From positions 1 through 45,822 of the IMG/VR virus record IMGVR_UViG_3300025132_000072: a stretch of DNA of 45,822 bases; one strand, written 5' to 3'. Position numbers and translations under genes: made by a program. Source of the DNA: a virus. The notes below the pieces were generated by a model. That model did not search any database, was not told the origin of the DNA, and saw nothing but the letters and a program-made list of their open reading frames with translations. Below, piece after piece: positions 16,846 to 22,592 of the stretch; position 1 is the stretch's first letter; each line of letters starts with the position of its first letter.

Positions 16846-17537
16846 ATTGTCACCTTATCTTCTGTGTTTAGGACTTCAAGTACTCTTTCAGCAAGGGTAG
16901 TCCCGAATCCCTCTACTGCCTTTATTTCGGATAGTTTGGCATAGGAAATTTCAACGACAGAGCCAAATTTCTTCAAAAGGGCTTTGGCTTTCTTCACTGA
17001 AATTCCTTTAATAGAAGTCAATACATCGACTCTCATATCATCAGTTGCTATCCTTTTTATCAATTGAGGATTCAATGAGGGTCTTTCTATTGGCTTCATC
17101 TTACAAATAGTTGTGATTATCAAAGAGGCTTCGTTTTCACTAGGAACCCAAAAGGCTCTTGTGTCCGTATCTAAAGTAATCCTACCTATTGCTCCTAAGA
17201 ATCGCCTTCTTAGATTGTGTCTACTGAATACAAAGTTAGTATTTTTAGAATTAGATATTAAAGAACTAATGTCGGCGTCTAAGTCACCATAGATAATTAC
17301 TATGTTGTGTTTGTAATGTCGGTCCATGTTATCTATTTGAGTCCAAATTCTTTTACTTAGAATGGACTGAATAAAGTCAAGACAAGACTTTGCCTCAAAA
17401 CAAACATCGTCAAAAACATAGTCCCCTACTTCTATCCACTTCTTCTCATTTGGTATTCCTAGGGCATCGGCTTTCTTGATAACTAAATCAACTAATTTAG
17501 AGCCTTTTCTTTCCCTACTATCTATTGTCAACATCAT
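16842..17537 (-). CDS. XPF/ERCC4-family structure-specific nuclease
   Basis: 231 residues: an ERCC4 nuclease domain (1-150) and tandem helix-hairpin-helix domain (175-225). Seen residues: TIDSRER (D6), VGDYVF (GDY 38-40), CFEAKSCLDF giving E48-x-K50-x3-D54, and the C-terminal LTSIKGISVKKAKALLKKFG and VEGFGTTLAERVL hairpins. The usual ERK triplet is EAK, so the central Arg is missing while the metal-binding E, K and D remain. The family cuts branched DNA at forks and flaps; archaeal Hef/XPF binds the sliding clamp. It probably processes replication or recombination intermediates. ATGATG start at 17537 with ATGA overlap. Confidence 0.85.
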   Translation of the reverse strand: MMLTIDSRERKGSKLVDLVIKKADALGIPNEKKWIEVGDYVFDDVCFEAKSCLDFIQSILSKRIWTQIDNMDRHYKHNIVIIYGDLDADISSLISNSKNTNFVFSRHNLRRRFLGAIGRITLDTDTRAFWVPSENEASLIITTICKMKPIERPSLNPQLIKRIATDDMRVDVLTSIKGISVKKAKALLKKFGSVVEISYAKLSEIKAVEGFGTTLAERVLEVLNTEDKVTI

Positions 17538-17878
17538 TCCAACTCCAACTTTTGTTGCTTAGAGTCTTCGTTTATAGATGTGGTGAGAACTTTTGTTTCT
17601 TTGTCGGTATAGCCCCATACATAATCTATGAAATCGAAAAGCAACCAATCCGGCCACTCTTTGGGATATTCATTTCCTTCATCATTCCATCTCTTAGGGG
17701 AGAACTCAAAAGACCCCATCATCTTATTTTCAAATCTCCAAAAGACCTGTCTTCCTTCCATTCTAACTTCCCATCTCCAAGCGGATAAAATGACAGGGGC
17801 AGGTTCTTCTTGTTCTCCTTCATCATAATAAGCATGGCCGTATATCATTTGATTCCATTTTATTCTTTCGTATTTCAT
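17534..17878 (-). CDS. Unknown Trp-rich protein
   Basis: 114 residues from ATG 17878 (MKYERIKWNQMIYGHAYYDE), chosen because GGAGG lies seven bases before it and it forms an ATGA overlap with the primase stop; the longer frame from 17914 has no ribosome site. It has eight or more Trp residues, many acidic residues and strands such as SAWRWEVRMEGRQVFWRFEN, suggesting a compact beta protein. Located between primase and XPF nuclease, so a replication accessory role is possible. No family recognised. Confidence 0.55.
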   Translation of the reverse strand: MKYERIKWNQMIYGHAYYDEGEQEEPAPVILSAWRWEVRMEGRQVFWRFENKMMGSFEFSPKRWNDEGNEYPKEWPDWLLFDFIDYVWGYTDKETKVLTTSINEDSKQQKLELE

Positions 17879-18930
17879 TTCTTTTCCTCCAAATAGTCGG
17901 GGTATCTCCAACATTTACCAGCACAATACCCTTCGGGTATTAACTTGGTTTTACAGTTGGGAGTATTGTAATTACCATATACGGTAAATTTTGCATGTTT
18001 TCTTGTTGTTGCCTTATCCCAATCAAGCCAAACTTCATCGGAACTAGTAGCAATCTTTTCTATCTCATCTACAATAGTATTGAGTATTGATTCTTTTTGT
18101 TTTTGGTCTTTCAAATCTTGTCTTCCTGTTAGTAAATCTCGGAACCAAGATACCAAATAAACTCTAGCCATGTGCGAAGGGTTCTCAACCATTATAGCAT
18201 TGTAAATGCAGGGGAGAACAGGGAGCGAACCCTCAACGACTACAGGCTCAATTTCCCCTTCGACCTCATCAATGGGGGGTGCGGAAGGCCATACTGCTAA
18301 CTTGCTACCGGAGAACTCCATAGGAACAAGACGAGGGGCCATAGCCAAATCTAGTATGTGTTCGATTCCCTTCTCTATATCTTCTTCAAAGATTGGAATG
18401 CAATAGTAGGGGATGCCGTGTCCATTGTCGCTGGCTAGATTTACGGTATTTGGTACTCTTCTTAGTCTAGTAGTTTGACCTACTCTTTCATCTAAAGTTA
18501 GCATAGAAGCCTTATAGCGTTGTCCTAGTAAGTAATCTCTTACTTCTCTAAAATAGAACTGTAGGTTTCTTGGTTCATCAGTCACTTCTCCAAAGACAAA
18601 CAAGTGGAACCCTCTTCCGGAGAAGAAAAGAGTGTGTTTAGTGTCGCCAATGTAGTCCAAAGTATCTTTCAAATCCGCATAAGCATGCCACAATCCTCCC
18701 TCTCCATGAGCATCAAAGTCAAAGAATACTCTATCTAGGATAACAGAAGATTCTACCTTTGCTGTTTCTGCAAACTTAGCAAAGTCGTAGACTGTAGTGT
18801 AGACATTGGTTCTATTATTGTGACTTCTCACAAAATCAATGTAGTCACTCTTCTTCTGTACTACTCTTCTCTTCATCTGTGGGGCGTTCTTGATGTGACT
18901 TCCCGCCCACACTTCTCTCGGATATTTCAT
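17875..18930 (-). CDS. Archaeo-eukaryotic DNA primase, catalytic subunit-like
   Basis: 351 residues. The primase core shows DRVFFDFDAHGEGG (acidic metal pair D71, D73), SGRGFHLFVFGE (SGRG..H nucleotide-binding motif, H109) and TTRLRRVPNTVN, in the order expected for the PriS/AEP superfamily. The C-terminal part has NCKTKLIPEGYCAGKCWRYP, a cysteine cluster that may bind zinc or iron-sulfur, as in primase C-terminal domains. It would make primers for the split polymerase. ATG 18930 is chosen since GGAGG lies eight bases before it; the frame is open to 18990. It overlaps the end of the upstream gene by ~86 bases. No separate large subunit is visible. Confidence 0.85.
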   Translation of the reverse strand: MKYPREVWAGSHIKNAPQMKRRVVQKKSDYIDFVRSHNNRTNVYTTVYDFAKFAETAKVESSVILDRVFFDFDAHGEGGLWHAYADLKDTLDYIGDTKHTLFFSGRGFHLFVFGEVTDEPRNLQFYFREVRDYLLGQRYKASMLTLDERVGQTTRLRRVPNTVNLASDNGHGIPYYCIPIFEEDIEKGIEHILDLAMAPRLVPMEFSGSKLAVWPSAPPIDEVEGEIEPVVVEGSLPVLPCIYNAIMVENPSHMARVYLVSWFRDLLTGRQDLKDQKQKESILNTIVDEIEKIATSSDEVWLDWDKATTRKHAKFTVYGNYNTPNCKTKLIPEGYCAGKCWRYPDYLEEKK

Positions 18931-19210
18931 TTTTATTTCCTCCAAAATCAATCTTTGCTGTTTGTAGCATTTTAGTAAAAACTTCTGCAATCATTCCAGT
19001 TAATTCTATTTTAACTGCTTTCTTCATACTCTCTTCATAGGTTTTAGAAGGATAAACTTCCGCATCTCTAATCATGGAAAACCTATCCATTAAATTCATT
19101 TCATGGTAAATCTCATCTCCTAGTGCAGAAATAGTGCTTCTTAAATTAGAGAGTTCCGAGAAAGACCAATCTCTATTTCTAACAATAATTTCTATATCTT
19201 CTTCATTCAT
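18845..19210 (-). CDS. Unknown helical protein
   Basis: 121 residues. The first ~85 residues are predicted helical (ELSNLRSTISALGDEIYHEM, AVKIELTGMIAEVFTKML), and the last ~35 are charged and serine-rich. The last 86 bases run through the start of the primase gene, so the polar tail may simply be the by-product of that overlap. It starts at ATG 19210 with an overlap of the 38-aa gene upstream. No family recognised. Confidence 0.5.
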   Translation of the reverse strand: MNEEDIEIIVRNRDWSFSELSNLRSTISALGDEIYHEMNLMDRFSMIRDAEVYPSKTYEESMKKAVKIELTGMIAEVFTKMLQTAKIDFGGNKNEISERSVGGKSHQERPTDEEKSSTEEE

Positions 19211-19319
19211 CTAATCTCTCCAAACGGTTTAGTAATGGCATTGCGTATTGTGTATATCCTAACGAATGCAAAATAGTAATTGCATCTAAAGCAACCTTCT
19301 TCACATTATCGTTCATCAT
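19203..19319 (-). CDS. 38-aa small protein
   Basis: MMNDNVKKVALDAITILHSL then GYTQYAMPLLNRLERLDE: a single amphipathic helix pair. Start ATG 19319 overlaps the nuclease stop (ATGATGA) and its stop overlaps the next start. It is too short to classify, but both junctions follow the coupling pattern of this operon, which supports real translation. Confidence 0.45.
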   Translation of the reverse strand: MMNDNVKKVALDAITILHSLGYTQYAMPLLNRLERLDE

Positions 19320-20233
19320 AACCACCCACTATCTTGAGCCGCATCACAAAGCCCAAAGAAGGAACAGTGTGTGCAAGTCTTGTAGTAAAACTTAGTCTCA
19401 AATATTTTTTGCTCGTAAGCGTGAATCAACTTAGCAATGTTTTTCATAACTCCATTTACATTATTCACACGGTATCTGCTAGTAGCGTCTTCGCAGTGGA
19501 AATGATTAGAGATTGGATAATACCAAGCCCAATGACTAACAGGAATATTAGGTTCTAATCCAGCCTGTCTCAAAACCGAGTCACTAGAGTTTTCAATTAG
19601 AATCTTGTAGAATGCCATTTCCTTTCTCATAGAGGTCGCTTTGTAATCCTTCCAAGGTCCGGTCTTGAATTCCATAGGAATGTAGCCGCCGTCTTCCAAG
19701 AATATCCTATCAATAATTCCTTGAAGATGCACAACATAATCTCTACTAAGAGGGTAGTCTGGATTTTGGTCTGCTCGAATTACCACTTCACAATCGAACT
19801 TACCTTCATTACAAGCAGGTAAAAACTCATCTAGTTTTTCGTCACTTCTAGCATCTACAAATCGCTGTGCTTCAAATGCAATAATAGTTTGGTAGTCGTC
19901 AAAGTAATCATCTACAGGGAAGAGAGTAGCGCAGTAGTCTAACACTTCACTATGGGACATATCTTCTGCCTTCTTAATATCAAAGTCATTGAAGAAATCT
20001 TCTCTAGCATTGTGCATGACTGTACCCTTTCTCATTGCTTCTGTTTGGTCTTGAGGTAGCCTCTTAACATAACTGAATTCGTACTTCTTTGGACACCAAT
20101 CGAATGTTCCAAGAGAAGACTTACTTATCTTCAAGATAGGTTCTGTAGGGTCGTCGGAGTTTTCCGGCAAAAACTGGTAAGTGTATTCTGCCATCGCTTC
20201 TATTTCTATTTCGTATTCTGTTTTTTCGGTCAT
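19316..20233 (-). CDS. PD-(D/E)XK nuclease, Cas4/RecB-like
   Basis: 305 residues. KISKSSLGTFDWCPKKYEFS is the typical N-terminal S.ls.f..CP..y motif with a first cysteine. GTVMHNARED is the G...H motif. A central YVVHLQGIIDRIFLEDGGY and PMEFKTG give the D...EXK catalytic core. The C-terminal CTHCSFFGLC supplies three further cysteines, together forming the iron-sulfur cluster of Cas4/AddB-type nucleases. It probably resects DNA ends during recombination-dependent replication or packaging. Start ATG 20233 lies two bases after the polymerase C-part stop; an upstream GTG at 20245 is less likely. No CRISPR array is seen nearby, so a CRISPR role is not suggested. Confidence 0.8.
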   Translation of the reverse strand: MTEKTEYEIEIEAMAEYTYQFLPENSDDPTEPILKISKSSLGTFDWCPKKYEFSYVKRLPQDQTEAMRKGTVMHNAREDFFNDFDIKKAEDMSHSEVLDYCATLFPVDDYFDDYQTIIAFEAQRFVDARSDEKLDEFLPACNEGKFDCEVVIRADQNPDYPLSRDYVVHLQGIIDRIFLEDGGYIPMEFKTGPWKDYKATSMRKEMAFYKILIENSSDSVLRQAGLEPNIPVSHWAWYYPISNHFHCEDATSRYRVNNVNGVMKNIAKLIHAYEQKIFETKFYYKTCTHCSFFGLCDAAQDSGWL

Positions 20234-20235
20234 AA

Positions 20236-21120
20236 TTACCACCACTCGTCAAAGTTTCTCTGCTGTGTTTTTATTTGTTTAGTATCCCAACCCATAGCAT
20301 CGAAAATAGGTTGGACTTTACTCACTACTTGTTCGGCGTAGTGGGGCCAATCGGGTTCAAAACCCTCTATCTCGGAAAAAGTATTTCCGGAAACATAAGT
20401 GGCTTCTTTACGAACACCGCTTAGTGGGTCAGTAAAGAAACCACTTGGTCTTATTCTTAGGAAGACATAAGAATCTTCAAAGGTAATATTTCTTTCTTGC
20501 ATAGAGTACAACACTCCTACAATACCTTCGCTAATTGTTGGCTTCTTTCCTTTGGTCGTTAAGAAAGTAGACGGGTGCTTGGCACACTTGCTACAATAAA
20601 ACTCCCCATCGGTCCAAGAAATTTCCCTAATGTCGTACTTCTTATTACAGGTACATTTGACTTGAAATCTCTCCTTCTTTAGTCTAGTTCTTTTTGCCAC
20701 TTCTTGGTAGTTGAGTTCACCATTCAGTACTTTCATGTAGACAGACTTAGCATAATCGACTATTTCCTTTTCGGATTTACCGGAAACCCACATATTGAGG
20801 GCTACTGTTTGAACTTCTTTTGCCATTACTGTCTCGGAAATTCTCTTAGAAGTAAATCCTGTTAAGGTAAATTTAGGTTCGTCTAACCAAACTCCATCTT
20901 CCCAAGAAATCAATCCGGCGTTTCTATTCTTTGTGATTCCTACGCCTAATGATTCAAAGTATTTCTCAAATTCTAGAATAACAGGGTGTTCTTCTAACCC
21001 TAGTAAATTAGGAAAGATAGTCCTAACTTCTTCATTTATTTTCTCAAGGGATGAAAAAGCCGACTCTATAGAATCCACCTTGACATAGATTGAGTCTGTG
21101 TGTCCATAAACTACTTCCAT
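20236..21120 (-). CDS. polB: DNA polymerase family B, C-terminal half (from motif C)
   Basis: 294 residues beginning MEVVYGHTDSIYVKVD, so motif C (YxDTDS) is at residue 5. The first Asp of the motif is His, but the second, the metal ligand, is kept. The rest is the lower palm and thumb (EPKFTLTGFTSKRISET..., AKRTRLKKERF), with a cysteine cluster CTC...CSKC (zinc ribbon-like) inserted, and the protein ends QQRNFDEWW, close to a clamp-binding PIP box (QxxhxxWW). Start ATG 21120 has a perfect GGAGGTGA five bases before it; the frame is open to 21141. The other half is at 22589-24331. Joining the halves leaves no obvious missing residues. Both must associate to be active, as known for the split polymerase of Methanothermobacter. 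Confidence 0.9.
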   Translation of the reverse strand: MEVVYGHTDSIYVKVDSIESAFSSLEKINEEVRTIFPNLLGLEEHPVILEFEKYFESLGVGITKNRNAGLISWEDGVWLDEPKFTLTGFTSKRISETVMAKEVQTVALNMWVSGKSEKEIVDYAKSVYMKVLNGELNYQEVAKRTRLKKERFQVKCTCNKKYDIREISWTDGEFYCSKCAKHPSTFLTTKGKKPTISEGIVGVLYSMQERNITFEDSYVFLRIRPSGFFTDPLSGVRKEATYVSGNTFSEIEGFEPDWPHYAEQVVSKVQPIFDAMGWDTKQIKTQQRNFDEWW

Positions 21121-21121
21121 A

Positions 21122-21280
21122 TCATTCACCTCCAAAAGCATCTTCCCAACTAAAGACAGAATTATTTTCTTTGGAAGTTTTTATAGCCCATTTAACATCA
21201 TAATAGCACTTATCAAGATACCAAATAAGAGTCACTAGCCAAATGAACATCAGTGCAAATACTAGAAGAGTTAGAATCAA
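21122..21280 (-). CDS. 52-aa membrane protein
   Basis: TTG 21280 (TTGA overlap with the upstream stop, GGTGGTGG just before) begins a strongly hydrophobic ~20-residue helix (LILTLLVFALMFIWLVTLIW) followed by a ~30-residue polar tail. A shorter form from ATG 21250 would have half the helix. Its stop is two bases before the polymerase C-part start, and that gene's Shine-Dalgarno GGAGGTGA lies inside its last codons. Function unknown. Together with the next gene it makes a pair of tiny membrane proteins inside the split polymerase. Confidence 0.5.
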   Translation of the reverse strand: MILTLLVFALMFIWLVTLIWYLDKCYYDVKWAIKTSKENNSVFSWEDAFGGE

Positions 21281-21432
21281 AGTACCACCACCAATAAGGT
21301 GACGATAGTAGCAATGTTGACAATGTTGACCATCATCAAAATCTTATTGCTTCTCTTGACATTAGCCAGTAGTTCGCTGAGTGTCCCGTTTGTTGTTTTT
21401 TGTACTTCTATCAATTCATCTAAATTAAACAT
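21277..21432 (-). CDS. 51-aa protein: coiled coil plus membrane helix
   Basis: MFNLDELIEVQKTTNGTLSE then LLANVKRSNKILMM is a helical, possibly coiled-coil segment, followed by a C-terminal hydrophobic helix (VNIVNIATIVTLLVVVL). This layout is common for tail-anchored or dimeric holin-like peptides. Start ATG 21432 is preceded by GAGGAATAAGAA, the recurrent ribosome site of this genome, and its stop overlaps the following TTG start. Function unknown. Confidence 0.5.
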   Translation of the reverse strand: MFNLDELIEVQKTTNGTLSELLANVKRSNKILMMVNIVNIATIVTLLVVVL

Positions 21433-21556
21433 TTCTTATTCCTCTTTTATTTTTATTTACTACAGTTGCCCTATAGTATTTAACATAGCATGAGAAGCAA
21501 TAGTTCTTGGAAGGGTGAACAACCCTAACAACCCTATTACATCTAACACATCTCAT
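21425..21556 (-). CDS. 43-aa zinc ribbon protein
   Basis: MRCVRCNRVVRVVHPSKNYC then FSCYVKYYRATV... with CVRC at residues 3-6 and C20/C23, a compact four-cysteine knuckle. GGGTGATA precedes ATG 21556. The rest of the protein is basic (K/R-rich), compatible with nucleic acid binding. It lies inside the polymerase insertion and overlaps the start of the next gene. Confidence 0.5.
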   Translation of the reverse strand: MRCVRCNRVVRVVHPSKNYCFSCYVKYYRATVVNKNKRGIRNV

Positions 21557-21606
21557 ATTATCACCCTCGATATTTCTACGGCGATAATTCCCACTATTTT
21601 AATCAT
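21553..21606 (-). CDS. Possible 17-aa coupling peptide
   Basis: ATG 21606 with GGAGG seven bases before it encodes MIKIVGIIAVEISRVII and stops in an ATGA overlap with the zinc ribbon gene. The frame is very short. Its role may only be to carry ribosomes to the next start. Reported because both junctions look deliberate. Confidence 0.2.
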   Translation of the reverse strand: MIKIVGIIAVEISRVII

Positions 21607-21754
21607 TAGGGTTTCCTCCATATGACATATCCTGTAAAGTAGGGGGTGGGAAGGTTGTCACCCAAATTCTCTTCAACTCACTAGCGGTACAAGTCTTACA
21701 ATTGTGCTTGCTCTCAAATTGAGGAAAATGCTTGTTGGGTTTAATGCACTTCAC
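21599..21754 (-). CDS. 51-aa Cys/His protein
   Basis: GTG 21754 (GGAGGTGA at 21766-21759, GTGA overlap with the upstream stop) encodes MKCIKPNKHFPQFESKHNCK then TCTASELKRIW... C3, H/C pairs and CKTC at about residues 19-22 could bind one zinc. A Pro-rich stretch (FPPPTLQDM) follows. No family recognised. Confidence 0.45.
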   Translation of the reverse strand: MKCIKPNKHFPQFESKHNCKTCTASELKRIWVTTFPPPTLQDMSYGGNPND

Positions 21755-21927
21755 TCCGTCACCTCCTTATTCTTCTTAGATGGCTGAACATTAAACTTGA
21801 ATGTATATGATTTACCTTTTTCTCCAGTAACATATTCCCAATTAGTGTGACCGAAAAAATCCATACTGATTTTATCTAAAGCCTCGCTAAACTCGTTTTC
21901 GTAAAAATAAACTTCAATATAACTCAC
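21751..21927 (-). CDS. 58-aa unknown protein
   Basis: GTG 21927 follows GGAGGTGACGGC, and the frame ends in a GTGA overlap with the next gene. The sequence MSYIEVYFYENEFSEALDKI then SMDFFGHTNWEYVTGEKGKS is a strand-helix-strand-strand pattern ending with a lysine-rich tail, like a small alpha/beta fold. No family recognised. Confidence 0.45.
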   Translation of the reverse strand: MSYIEVYFYENEFSEALDKISMDFFGHTNWEYVTGEKGKSYTFKFNVQPSKKNKEVTE

Positions 21928-21939
21928 GCCGTCACCTCC
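21921..21939. repeat. 19-base junction repeat, copy 1
   Basis: AACTCACGCCGTCACCTCC, identical to 22237-22255; a third, shorter copy with one change (TCACTCCGTCACCTCC) is at 21751-21766. On the - strand each reads GGAGGTGACGGCGTGAGTT, carrying the ribosome site, the stop of one gene or the approach to it, and the GTG start of the next. Confidence 0.7.
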
Positions 21940-21946
21940 ACCATTC

Positions 21947-22243
21947 TCAACACCAACCCTCTTTTTCCAATTTATCTATGTCAAGCACTTCGGATTTCTC
22001 TTCGCACTTTCCGCAACAATCAATACCATACATCATGTAAGTGTGTTTAGGCTTCGTTCCATTTACAATCGCTTGCTCTCTTTTCATTATATCTCTTGGA
22101 GTAAAGAACCTACCCACATAGCCACCGCAACCGCAAAGATATGGTTTCTCACAAAAGGGACACGATGACATTTCTTCATCACATTTTATGCACCAATAGG
22201 CTTTCACTATCTTGGTCACGATTTTTGGTGGTCGCCAACTCAC
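21947..22243 (-). CDS. 98-aa multi-zinc-ribbon protein
   Basis: Fourteen cysteine-type positions in 98 residues: CIKC, CPFC, CGC, CCGKC and a terminal Cys. The arrangement (WCIKCDEEMSSCPFCEKPYL, CGCGGYVGRF..., GIDCCGKCEEKSE) suggests two or three zinc knuckles. GTG 22243 with GGAGGTGACGGC in front. Such proteins may act as nucleic-acid or protein adaptors. It is the largest gene in the polymerase insertion. No family recognised. Confidence 0.55.
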   Translation of the reverse strand: MSWRPPKIVTKIVKAYWCIKCDEEMSSCPFCEKPYLCGCGGYVGRFFTPRDIMKREQAIVNGTKPKHTYMMYGIDCCGKCEEKSEVLDIDKLEKEGWC

Positions 22244-22255
22244 GCCGTCACCTCC
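22237..22255. repeat. 19-base junction repeat, copy 2
   Basis: Identical to 21921-21939. On the - strand it joins the end of the 37-aa zinc gene to the GTG start of the multi-zinc gene. Two identical junctions 316 bases apart suggest duplication or recombination at gene boundaries. Confidence 0.7.
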
Positions 22256-22353
22256 TTAAGTAATAGATACCCCTTTTCAAGACAATAGTAGCACTCGAAT
22301 GAATAGGCTACTCCCATAGTTTCACAATGCCACGCTCCACAAATACACCTCAT
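22240..22353 (-). CDS. 37-aa zinc-binding peptide
   Basis: MRCICGAWHCETMGVAYSFE then CYYCLEKGYLLLKEVTA, with C3, C5, H9, C10, CYYC: enough ligands for one zinc. Start ATG 22353 overlaps the upstream stop as ATGA, and its stop overlaps the next GTG. The last codons KEVTA come from the shared junction repeat. Confidence 0.45.
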   Translation of the reverse strand: MRCICGAWHCETMGVAYSFECYYCLEKGYLLLKEVTA

Positions 22354-22592
22354 TTTTTCATCACCTTTCTAATATCGAATGTCTTTCTTTCTAAGAATAA
22401 GTAATTTGTGCAAAGGACTAGTAATGGCATCCGGCAGACCTTTTTGCCATCTATTTCAATCTCTATAATATCTCTTTCTATTTTATCTTTAGAAGAGTCT
22501 GTGGTAATGTAAAAGTGTATGTAGTCGTAATCTTCTAATTCTTCATGTAAAAGAAAATAATCGGAATCTTCATTCATTGTATAGTGGTTCAT
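22350..22592 (-). CDS. 80-aa unknown protein directly after polymerase N-half
   Basis: MNHYTMNEDSDYFLLHEELE..., an acidic N-terminal half, then a strand-rich basic half (IEIEIDGKKVCRMPLLVLCT). Its ATG overlaps the polymerase N-half stop (ATGA), so it is the first gene of the 1.47-kb insertion between the two polymerase parts. No family recognised. Confidence 0.5.
   Translation of the reverse strand: MNHYTMNEDSDYFLLHEELEDYDYIHFYITTDSSKDKIERDIIEIEIDGKKVCRMPLLVLCTNYLFLERKTFDIRKVMKK

Noticed and set aside
19316-20233. CRISPR-associated Cas4
   Set aside because: No repeat array or cas1/cas2 in the window; the nuclease lies in a replication operon, so a recombination role is more likely.
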